Shown piece by piece: positions 12,635-22,291 of a stretch of DNA of 64,000 nucleotides. A program made the position numbers and the translations under genes. Source of the stretch: Rotaria macrura (taxonomy: Eukaryota; Rotifera; Eurotatoria; Philodinida; Philodinidae); the NCBI GenBank assembly GCA_900239685.1, contig OENT01000876.1:1-64000 (forward strand). Reading direction: 5' to 3'. The notes under the pieces were generated by a model. It ran no database searches. It saw only the letters and a program-made list of their open reading frames with translations, and was not told the DNA's origin. Within the stretch, counting starts at the first letter, position 1, and the number at the start of each line of letters is the position of its first letter.

Positions 12635-15178
12635 TCAGAAACAATGATCGACTGACACGAAAAAAAAACACTTCGAAGAATTTCATGAACTGTAATTGTT
12701 TTCAAACTTACTGTTTAATATTTTTCTTTCTCTACGAGCAGTTTTCTATTCAGTTCGATAGCATTACAGTGTTTGTTTTATTCAGAAACTTTTTGTCAAT
12801 AAGATATCCAAAGTTTCGTTTAAGCCGATCATTTTCAACTACCATTAGCAAGTTGATTCTCAAACTACCGGTTTCTTGAACTTACAACTATCAAATCTCA
12901 AATTTTACAAAACAATATTGATATACGGCATGTCCATATGCGAAAAAATTGTTTAATTAGAATAAGTTTCATTCATGTTTACAATTTATAAACATTATTG
13001 ACAACTTAAAAGTTATCTGCTACTCTACATAATTCAAATAATATGTAGTATGGTCACGATATATACACAATAAGGAATAAGTGAAAATTTCCACGTGAAA
13101 CAAACACATTGTTAAAGGTTTGTTTCAGTTAATGTTCTCGCCGTTCGGTATGCATCATATTATGGCTGTTTTTCAACTTATTGTAAGCCGCCATAGGTAA
13201 GTTTTTGACCGTTCAATGCCTGTGATTAGTCGTTGTCAAAACGAAACAAAACGGTCGTAAAATGAATGGAATGTTATCATACGTTAATTCCGTGTCTGCT
13301 GTCTAGGATTTCTGCTGACCTATGCCGTACACGACTTGAGCTACTTCGATTTCACCAGCTGCATCAATAAAAATAAAAGTTTAAAATCAATTGTTACAAG
13401 TGCAGCTTGACACGCTGCGGATACTTTCTCGTGCATGACGAGTCGATGAAGCAAACAAAAAATGGAGCAAAGAGAAATTATCCACGGAAAGAATTTCTTT
13501 TCTGAGTCATAATTTTTATGGTAGCATAAGTATTTATGATGACACGGCAGTAAAATACTTTTTTTTTTAACATCAGCATTATGCGTTCGTGGTGCTGCAG
13601 GCGTTATGTAATATCACCGTACGAGTTTGGGTAGGTTCTTTTCAAATGAGATTGAAAACCGTAATGGTTTTACAGAGTTCGACTGATCATACGGGACACA
13701 TTCAAAGGCTAGAGAAATCTCATGAATTCATAATCACAATTCTAGTTTAGTACAATGATGACACAGATGTTCAAAAGATTTTTTAAAGCACTATCGCGAA
13801 AGCGGTACATGTCTTCGTACTTCATTCAATCACGACATTCGTATACGGTAGAATGTAATTAGTATGGTGGCATTTTAACCCTCTCTCTCTCTCCAAGAAT
13901 CATCTTACACAAGCTGTTGGGAGTCAGATATGATGGATATGTATGATAATATAAGGACAAAATGTGAAAGATAAAAAGATTTCGAAGTCATACATGTATC
14001 GAAATCAGAAGATTAACCCATTTCTAGCTACTAGGTTTGAATAACCATCGTATCGCGCAATAGTATCAAATAATAATAGCTCTAAGAAGTATAAGAGCAT
14101 ACGATCGAGGCGACGCTTGAGGATTTGATCAAAACAAAATATATTCATCAAGTTTGTTCAGTTGAAGTGTACACTAGATGAAAACCAACGTATATACTCG
14201 TTACTTCTTCTAACAAAGACAATCGATTTTTGCACGCCAAGCATAAGTTGAAACGTGTAGTTTTTCGGTGAATATCTGAAAGGCACTTGATTGTTTGCAT
14301 TTAAGTAGTCTGTAAATTTTTCATACACATGAACAATTAATAGTCGAACATGTTCATTGTATATATCTTCATGTTCTAATCTGAAATAATAACAATAACT
14401 TCGCACAGCTAATCCAGTATTCTACTGTCGACGATTTTAAACATTTGTAATCTGTTTGTATGAGCCACTGCACATAATCAATGTACAAAAAATTCTTTAA
14501 AACTCATTGAACATATTCTTCCGGTATTATTCCTAACTGAGATGAGGTTGTTGCGAAAATTTGATACTACGAATGCGTCAATGTAACAGACTATCAATAT
14601 ACGTAAGATTGACGAAATTCAATGAACCAATGGTCATATGAAAACTCGAAGTTTTCAGTCTCAACGGATTCTTCCATTTCGTGACATGAAGTCTAAGTTT
14701 ACAAGTATCTTAGTCACTACTAAGTTCTTTGATGATCTCAGATACTTGTTTCTTTACAAAACTTAATTGCTGTTAAATAATACAATCAAGTAGTAATGGT
14801 AAAATCTTTTGTTTCTAGTCAACCTGTGACTTGAAATGAATTCCTCCACATGACATTTTACTATCTTTTGGTTTATTTACAGCTTTTCTAGAAAAGGAAC
14901 TGTTAATTATGATATTATATTACAATACTTATTTTGAACTCATTTTTTTTGAGCTCATATATATATATTTCCGGAGAAAATAATGACAATAAATTTTCAT
15001 TTCAATTTGTTGCAGCTCTTCTCCCCATTTCATTATGGACCTCAGTAAGCAGTATTATACGTGGTTAGCTATTCTAGGTTATAATTATATATAGATTGTA
15101 CGAGTTACACATTTTATCATCATCTGACCTACGCTGACCAGTTTCATTTGAATCAATGTATGATCTTCAGAAAGTTTC
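12635..15178. other. Non-coding stretch downstream of the SLC6 gene
   Basis: Holds the 3' end of the transporter and no other gene that I can recognise. An AATAAA lies near 13365, rather far from the stop, so the poly(A) site is unresolved. There is a short CT microsatellite at about 13881-13897 and a TA run at about 14959-14970. Confidence 0.45.
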
Positions 15179-16181
15179 CTACCCAGGTCGATCAAAACGG
15201 TATCGTTTACGATCCGAATACGCACGGAAAATGTTGTTAAAACGCAGTATTTACGGTAAGAAACGGGATCAATACGGTTCACTTTCGGGCCGTAACAGAC
15301 CGTATTATCTGGCGCAGAAATACGCACCGTTTTGCATCCGTCTCGTAAGCAGACCGTATATTGATAAAAAACGATGCGTTACAGGGTGCCCATTAACGGA
15401 CCGTTTTTGCAACGATAAATTATTCGAAATTAGCAATTACGGAGGTCAAGCGTTACGGCCGTCCTGTATCCGCAGAAAAAGTTTTGCGACAAAGACGCGA
15501 CTTTCAAAAGGCATAGTATTTTAAAGCGAAGGAATAAGGCTAATAACAATACCCAGCCCGTTTTTTATCACTAACTTCACTCAGGTGTAGCGAAGCCTAC
15601 CTGGGTTTTCTTTCAAAGATCAGTTGGGATACCCTTCAGGGGTACTCTAGTGTGCAGTAATATAGTTCCATCAATTTAAATTCCCGATGAAGAGACNAAG
15701 TTACATTGAAAGTTAACAAAAATTTAGCATAGAAACTACAGCATGGTATCCTCTCTGTCTTTACACATTCCTGCACAGCTAAACTAAATATCACATAGAA
15801 TGTGTAAGGACAACATAGAACGATTACGGCCCGTAAACCGAATGATTACACGCCGCTTTCTTAGTAGTCTGAAGAACCCTCTTAATTAGCTCTTTGGTGC
15901 TTTGGTATCCCCAGTCGCTTGCGTTATTCATTCCCTTATGCGAGAAAGTACATTAATACTTTGGAGATATTTTTGGCGAAAAGGTCAGAAAAAAGACCGT
16001 ATGCGGTCTGGTTTACGTAACGTTCAGCGCTCTTCGGTAACTGCTCCGTAAGCGTTCCGTAACTTATACGTTAGTATTCCGTAAACCGATGCTCGTAATC
16101 GAAATTCTACGGAATGCCGTAAACATGCCGTTTGGTATTCGTTCACCGTCGTATACGGACCGTTCTGTACGACCTGGGTAG
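15179..16181. mobile_element. Non-autonomous DNA transposon, TACCCAGGTCG termini, ACGG/CCGT subterminal repeats
   Basis: The 12-mer CTACCCAGGTCG (15179-15190) is repeated exactly in inverted orientation at 16170-16181, and weaker inverted similarity continues for about 20 more bases (CGGT, then TACG). TA stands at both outer edges (15180-15181 and 16179-16180), so the true repeat may be CCCAGGTCG with a TA duplication. Each terminal ~330 bp is saturated with short ACGG, CCGTA and TTACGG words on both strands, while the middle is ordinary AT-rich DNA. One N stands at 15697. The 122-codon frame at 15156-15524 is a by-product of the repeats. No transposase is present. Superfamily is unknown; compare the element at 52828-54105. 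Confidence 0.8.
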
Positions 16182-17307
16182 TTAAATTCTAATGTGGCTG
16201 AAATATAGAGCTCATATATTATTTAAAAGTTTACTTCAACACATAATGATGGATTGCCAGCGAATTTTGTAGTTTCTGTGGCGATGGTCTGAACAGAAAT
16301 ATTTGTTTCCGTTTTTTCGAAGGATTTTATTTTTCGGCTTTACCAAACCTAATTTCATTTAATTGTTCAGTTTCATAATTGTTTTCACTTTATCTATTTT
16401 ATTATTATGACACCTATTGAATGAGTAGATAAATAAGGGTAGTTACAGTCAACTCTCTCTTGAAAGGATCATAATAGACAGGAGTCAAATTGAAAACAAT
16501 TATTAACATTTGTAACCGAGCGTTCTTCTTTAAAAAACCTAGCCACGATTGTCTAGAAAGCTTTATTTTATCGTAAATCAACCTAAAATGAATTCAAAAG
16601 TCAATATTGTGTCTGATGACAGTACTCTCGCTTTTAATTTCTTTAAATTCATGTAAGTTTAAACTGAACTTTTTCTGTTATTTGTTCCATCGTCTCTGCG
16701 TAACTTTTATGCAACGAGAAGGTATAAATTTATTGAATAGTTTTTCCTATAAATTAAAAGTAGTACCTAATTAATATGAATAGCCAGCACATTTTTCGAC
16801 TGTGTAAGTCCTAAGAGTATAGTGTTACTATTAAGAGCTTTTAAATTTTCACCCAGTGCAGTGATTCAAGAGTCTTTGTTAATTAATAGCACCATTATCT
16901 TGTTGATCGAGCTCAATCAGGTTGAACGGCCATAGGCGAACCTAACGTGAGTAAATTCGTCGGCAACTAGTCAAAACATCTTCACAATAACAATTTGAAA
17001 TTGCATATTCATTGTATTTACTCCTGACGTTCTCCTATTCCACTCGATACATATGGTGCTTATTTGATTGCCATTAAAACGTTTCACAACTCTCCATCAT
17101 GTTAAATTCTGCAATCAGATTTTCGTCACTTACATTTTTAAATGGAGAATATTGTCCATAAACTCCTTCATAAAATCTCATCAGTTATCATGTTATATTG
17201 AATCATCAAATCATGATGATTTAACTAATGCTTTCGTATAAGTTTATTTTATCATGTCGTACACATGTTAGTTCATAGCTGATGATCTATTTTTCAAGAC
17301 AAAGATA
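16182..17307. other. Non-coding spacer between two transposons
   Basis: AT-rich sequence between the 15-kb element and the hAT element. I see no ORF of note, RNA gene or repeat. Confidence 0.5.
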
Positions 17308-17315
17308 GGTGTTGG
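17308..17315. repeat. Left 8-bp target-site duplication of the hAT element
   Basis: GGTGTTGG immediately precedes the TAGTGGCG terminus at 17316 and is repeated exactly at 18532-18539 after the right terminus. Eight-base duplications are the hallmark of hAT transposition. Confidence 0.9.
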
Positions 17316-18531
17316 TAGTGGCGTAACTATAAGGGGTGGGCTAGCCCTGACACCGATATATCTTGCCAGGGCACCGGTCAAAAGAAACCATTAATAAGCA
17401 CTATTAGAATGTTTGTAGTTTATTGTTGTATATGAGATGCGATAGCTCTGACAAAAACAATTAGTAAGTGACATCAATCGAATAAACTCTAGGAATTAAT
17501 TAAAGAGCAATAGCAGTTACTTGTTTATTTTTAATTTTCGTATATACGTATATATTGGATAAAAAAATAATTAATTGATTACTTTATAAGTAGTGCATGA
17601 TTTTATCTAGCAAAATCACTCGATTTTGGTACAGCTCATAGCTTGATTAGTGCTTTTATTGATCAAATCATTGAATTTCCTGGTAAAAATAATATTGATT
17701 TGAACAATAAAATGAAAGAAAGAAGAACAAGAAAAAGTTCTACTAGATTTAAAAATTGTTTAATTACGTGTACAATTAGACAACGTGAAGAAATCGATAA
17801 TTAAAATAAATATAGAGTACTTGTTTTCTATCCAGTAATTGATTCTATTCCAATCGAAATCAATGATCGTTTTTCAAAAACAAGCATGGCTATTCTGCAC
17901 GGTGTTTCATCACGACCACCTGATAGTTCAACTTTTTTAGAAATGGTGCAATGTTAAAATCAGATATTCTCAATCATTAAATAATGAAACTCAAGTACTA
18001 AAGCCAATGTTAAAACAATAAAAATCAAAAAATATGATCGATTTGTATTTTGAACTTTTACCATTTGAACAAGCGTTTTCAAATACTTTTTCACTTCTTA
18101 CCGGTGCAATGACAATTCCAGTATCATCTACCACAACAGAAAAGACTTTTAGTAAGATGAAGCTCATTAAAACTGTTGCACGTAATAGTATGTTCGATAA
18201 CAGGCTTAATGATTCATCATTACTAACAATTGAACGAGAGCTCTGCGTTGATTTTGAAAAGAGTATTGATGCTGTTGTTATTCAACATAAGAGCAGCAGA
18301 ATAATGCTGAAGTAGCTTTTCTTGGTTTCATGTTATCATGACTTTTCTTTTTGATGTTTAGTTTGACTTAATAAAATAGCAGATACATTGTTTTTGTCTC
18401 TCTCTCTCTCTAGTTGAACGAAAATTGGGAGATTCAGTTGAGCTTTGGGAAAAATTAACCACTGTGAATAATTTCTTTTAAAGCTTGTAAGGCACCACCA
18501 GGGCATCCACAATTTTCTGGTTGCGTCACTA
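17316..18531 (+). mobile_element. hAT transposon, internally deleted, with exact 8-bp TSD
   Basis: 1216 bp. The left terminus starts TAGTGGCGTAAC and the right terminus, reverse-complemented, starts TAGTGACGCAAC, so 10 of 12 terminal bases match the hAT-type TAGNG pattern. Both are followed by a region with inverted CCCTG/GGTGCC-like words. Exact flanking duplications GGTGTTGG lie at 17308-17315 and 18532-18539. Inside are remnants of a transposase of the type with a C-terminal dimerisation domain. A CT microsatellite lies at about 18396-18412. The element is too short to hold an intact hAT transposase (normally well over 600 codons), so it is a deletion derivative moved in trans or an eroded copy. 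Confidence 0.92.
17713..18315 (+). pseudogene. Broken hAT transposase (TTF-finger/ZMYM-like type), C-terminal part
   Basis: The first block (about 17713-17954) keeps motifs typical of this family, including REEI, YPVIDSI, EINDRFS and PDSSTFLEM. It is interrupted by in-frame stops at 17802-17804 and 17955-17957. The second block (18034-18315, in another frame, 93 codons) is the hAT dimerisation domain: IPVSSTTTEKTFSKMKLIK, then RNSM, RL and a LLTIERE-like ending. The N-terminal zinc finger and most of the catalytic region are missing. Two stops, a frame change and the deletion show that it is inactive. The family assignment rests on remembered motif patterns of hAT C-terminal domains. Confidence 0.88.
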
Positions 18532-18539
18532 GGTGTTGG
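18532..18539. repeat. Right 8-bp target-site duplication of the hAT element
   Basis: GGTGTTGG, identical to 17308-17315, directly follows the CACTA right end of the hAT element. Confidence 0.9.
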
Positions 18540-19597
18540 AAAATGACTTTCGATTAGGTTGCTGAATAAGGTTCATTCCTCACTAATATATCCTTCATGT
18601 CGATAATGTGATAGATATTTTGCAGGCTTCCTAGACTTATCACGTAGGAGTTTAGATACGGCTTTCCAACCAGCATGTTAACTTATGAAAGATATTGTCG
18701 TGATGGATATGTCATCAACTTCTTAAAAAACACAGACATGGACACGTTGATGTTTGCATGGAAAATTTACAGAATTTCGAAAAAAGATGCCACGAAACAA
18801 TCTGGTGTAATCAAGAAAGAAACGTGGTAATTTAAAAATTGTAAGTACATACAAAAACTCCGAGTATGAAGTCTTATGTTTTTCCAGTTACATAATAAGT
18901 ACTTTCTCCTATAAGTACGGTTACGCATGAAAGAAAGAATTCTTTAATCGGAAGTAAATATGTTGAACATAATCATCGAAGATAAAAGTTTCATTTATCA
19001 TTACGAAATAAAATTAAAACAAGTACCAGTGTTTTTATATCGTTTGATGGGTAATAGACTGTTTTTTATTCATCACTTACCTTCTTTCAAATCAATCTAA
19101 GCTACTTATTATCATGCGGCATCTAGAAAGAAGCTCAGTGAAAAGTGCTACAGAAAAAGAGTACCATCAATAAAAAACTGGTACCAAGCTGCATCACAAG
19201 TATACATGATGAGTTGAGGATGATATTTTTTTAACAATCTTCAGAAAAAAACAACTCAAAGTCATGGCTGTCGAATATATCCACCTGAATGCGCTGCCTG
19301 CTATGTATAGACTGCTGGTTATTTACTTGCTTGAAATGTAAATTTAATTTATATGCAACAGTCACAAATTTAGCTAAATAATTAAGCAAGAAATTCTATC
19401 GCATACTTACTCTGGAATACCAGAACAAATTTCAGAAAAAGATTCGAATACTTTATGTAAATAGAGTGTGACAATATTTAGTCTTAGAAATAAATATTAG
19501 TAAATGCGCTGGGTATTTGACAATAATTAATACATAGTTAAACGAAAAAGAGCTTGATTGAGAGTTTTTACTTGTGTGAACGACCACTCGAATGTCA
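18540..19597. other. Non-coding stretch downstream of the ART-TPR gene
   Basis: Carries the 3' flank of the minus-strand ADP-ribosyltransferase gene. No other gene is seen, and no close minus-strand AATAAA was found. Confidence 0.4.
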
Positions 19598-22291
19598 TTA
19601 ATAAAGTTTTTGTACTTGGCCAAAATGACTTTTATACAACTGGATTCGATCATGACTAGGAGACGACAATTGCTGTTCAATGTTGAAAGCTTGTCTATAA
19701 GCTGCGAATGCTGACTTATATTCTCCTAGGTTTTGATGCATTTGACCAATGCTATCATATGTAGCTGCTCTAATAGCTTGTTTTCGATTAGAAGATCTTT
19801 CCAGATATTTTAAACTCTTTTGGTAGAATTGCAAAGCTTCGCGATAATCTCCTTGTTTCTTGTAAATATCAGCGATGTTATAATAATTGGTAGCCAACTC
19901 TGCCGAATTCACTGGAGTACATTTTATCAGAGCATCATGTACCTTTTGATAGTATGACATGGCTTCTTCATAGTTTCCCATCTTTTCATGTACTTTCCCA
20001 AGATTTCGAAAGCTTTTAACGGTTTCTGCTTCGTCACAAAACAGACGATATCGTCGGATATTGTACGCTTTTCGAAAAATTTTCAATGCCGTAGGATATT
20101 GTTTCATAATGTAATTTATCTCAGCAATATTTTCGTAGGCCAAGGCTAAATTTAAATATTTAAATGGAGTAGATTTTTTGTGAATGTACAGTTTTTCGTT
20201 GTAGAACTTCAACGATTCAGTATAATTTCCCATGTGTTTCAGTACTTCAGCCAAGTAGCCATAGGTAGTGACCAAATCGGAATGATTTAGTGGGTAAGAT
20301 TTTGTTTGTATTTCCCATGCTTTTTGGTGAAATTCAAATGCTTCTGAGTATTGCTGCTGGCAAAGATATATTGATCCGATGTCATTGTATAGTTTAGCAA
20401 AGTTTAGACTAGTCGAGTTCGGTAAGGATTGGTAGATGTTCAAAGCCTTTTTATACAAAGTAAGTGCTTCTTCATGCTTAGATTTGCGTTGTTTAACTGA
20501 TCCCATTAAATGATAACGACGAGCAGACCCTTCGGCACTATCCTTGGATGAATTCTCAATAAGCGATTCGACGAGTTCTTCAGCCTTGTGGAGCTTGTTT
20601 ATCCTAAGTAGTAGATTACCGAGTCGATCCCATCCCGTTGATCCTTGCGTTGTTTCTCGAATATTATCAGTCATTTGCTTTAGGTCGATGTCTTCATTAC
20701 TGGTCATTGAAAGCTCAATCTGCCATAGCTCATTTTCGATTCTCTTTATGTCTTCAATTCGAAATACAGTATGCATACTAAATAAACGTTCGCATTCACT
20801 TTTAAAATTGCTTTCTCCATCCAACGGTGCAAATAAAGCAACAAACGCTTGAGAAGACGGGTCGATAGTGATATGAAAAATAACTCCGACTAAGTTAGGG
20901 TTATTTCGAGCACTTTCAGCATACATAACAGCTACATCTCGATCGGTGCTTGTTGATAAGAATTGGTGAAACGAATAAAGGCCACCTTTTAACGAGAGTA
21001 ACTGCTGAACATCTCCATAAGATAGTCCTTGACCACGATAGACATTCAGTTTCTTTGATAGTGGTTCGTACAATTGCACAATTCGTTTATGAAGGTCTCT
21101 TATAAAGAATCTTGTTTCTATGATGGTATTGATATTCCCTAATCTTAATGCTTCATTTATCATCTCGTAAAGAAAACTACCTTGAGTATACCACCAGATG
21201 GGTGAATGTATATCATAATCTTGTTCTAACTCGTCTACGGTCTTCATTTGACCGAATGAACGGATATTAATTTTTCGACAATATTGAATAAAGTCGTTCC
21301 ATGCTGTATCATCATCATCCATATCAAGAATAGTTTCTTTCAATAATAGTGTGTACATAAACCATGGATCAAGACGATTTAAATTTACGCTCGTAACACT
21401 GATTGCAATAGATTCACGACGATACTTTTGTGTTTCTTGTTGTAGATTTTCACAAATATTGTTGACATTAGTAAAAACACCCTTTATCTTGATGAAATCT
21501 TGCTTCAACTGTTTATATTGTTGCATTTTGTGGCCTAAGATGAAGATGGATCGGAGTTGAGAAACACTATGAAGATGAAGCACTGTTGACTTGTTCAAAT
21601 GATCGGATAAAATCAAGAATACAATTTCATCACTTATTTTTTCAAGAAAATTGATGCACTTTTCAGAATTTTGGAACGTATGAATCGTATCAACGACTCG
21701 ATTGAGATGCCTAATCGAATTTTCATGGTCTAGAGCAGACACAATATCATTTGAGTATAGCCAAACAACCACAAATGGATTGTGAAAATGAACTTGTAAT
21801 TTCTCTGGTGGCTGTGTTCTATCTAATTGTGTTTCATATCTGTTCCCGAGTGAAAGTGCAGTTGTTTCAGTTCCATTACGTAACGATTGAGAATCGGTGG
21901 ATCTTTTAGCAAACGGTCGCTTCTCCTTCAAAGGGCTACCATGAATTTGGGGTTGCATTGTTCTAGCTTCCGAAATACTATTGTTCATTGTCGCTAAATT
22001 GATGTTTGAGATAGGTAATTGCTTATCTACTGCAAGAATCATTGATGTTGATGTTGCCTTTCGATTGAAGCTCGATGAAAATGCGTGTTTATTTTTGTTA
22101 ACGAGACTAGGAAATGTAAAGCTTGCACCTGGTTTCCTATGATATGAGCGATTAGCTTCATTGGTTGCCGATTGGATAATTGCTCGTCTCGAAGGTTTTT
22201 CTAATAAAGGTAGTTTATTGGCAACGAAAGAGGGAGTGGGTTCAGTGAAGTTCTCAGGGGTCAAATATGGTGGCAAAATATTTTTCTCCAT
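19598..22291 (-). CDS. NAD:protein ADP-ribosyltransferase fused to TPR repeats
   Basis: 897-aa intronless frame from ATG at 22291. Residues 1-160 are polar, Ser/Thr-rich and probably disordered. Residues about 170-300 form a globular region starting HNPFVVVWLYSND that precedes the catalytic domain. The ART domain (about 300-530) has the three R-S-ExE hallmarks: Arg419 in YRGQG, FLSTSTD at 444-450, and ExE at Glu499/Glu501 followed by F and VFRI. That set predicts an active arginine-specific mono-ADP-ribosyltransferase using NAD+. Residues about 585-890 hold roughly seven kinesin-light-chain-like TPRs spaced 42-43 residues apart (repeated A..Y.NI..I/Y...G.Y..AL..Y.KAL). There is no signal peptide or membrane segment, so it is probably cytosolic, with the TPR array recruiting a partner or substrate. 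Such fusions are, to my knowledge, common in bdelloid rotifers. The substrate is unknown. Confidence 0.92.
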   Translation of the reverse strand: MEKNILPPYLTPENFTEPTPSFVANKLPLLEKPSRRAIIQSATNEANRSYHRKPGASFTFPSLVNKNKHAFSSSFNRKATSTSMILAVDKQLPISNINLATMNNSISEARTMQPQIHGSPLKEKRPFAKRSTDSQSLRNGTETTALSLGNRYETQLDRTQPPEKLQVHFHNPFVVVWLYSNDIVSALDHENSIRHLNRVVDTIHTFQNSEKCINFLEKISDEIVFLILSDHLNKSTVLHLHSVSQLRSIFILGHKMQQYKQLKQDFIKIKGVFTNVNNICENLQQETQKYRRESIAISVTSVNLNRLDPWFMYTLLLKETILDMDDDDTAWNDFIQYCRKINIRSFGQMKTVDELEQDYDIHSPIWWYTQGSFLYEMINEALRLGNINTIIETRFFIRDLHKRIVQLYEPLSKKLNVYRGQGLSYGDVQQLLSLKGGLYSFHQFLSTSTDRDVAVMYAESARNNPNLVGVIFHITIDPSSQAFVALFAPLDGESNFKSECERLFSMHTVFRIEDIKRIENELWQIELSMTSNEDIDLKQMTDNIRETTQGSTGWDRLGNLLLRINKLHKAEELVESLIENSSKDSAEGSARRYHLMGSVKQRKSKHEEALTLYKKALNIYQSLPNSTSLNFAKLYNDIGSIYLCQQQYSEAFEFHQKAWEIQTKSYPLNHSDLVTTYGYLAEVLKHMGNYTESLKFYNEKLYIHKKSTPFKYLNLALAYENIAEINYIMKQYPTALKIFRKAYNIRRYRLFCDEAETVKSFRNLGKVHEKMGNYEEAMSYYQKVHDALIKCTPVNSAELATNYYNIADIYKKQGDYREALQFYQKSLKYLERSSNRKQAIRAATYDSIGQMHQNLGEYKSAFAAYRQAFNIEQQLSSPSHDRIQLYKSHFGQVQKLY

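Noticed and set aside
15156..15524. 122-codon plus-strand frame and its 80-codon antisense partner
   Set aside because: Both lie across the ACGG/CCGT subterminal array of the transposon; the Arg/Lys/Tyr-rich translation follows from the repeated words.
20544..20852. 102-codon plus-strand frame
   Set aside because: Antisense shadow of the ART-TPR coding sequence.
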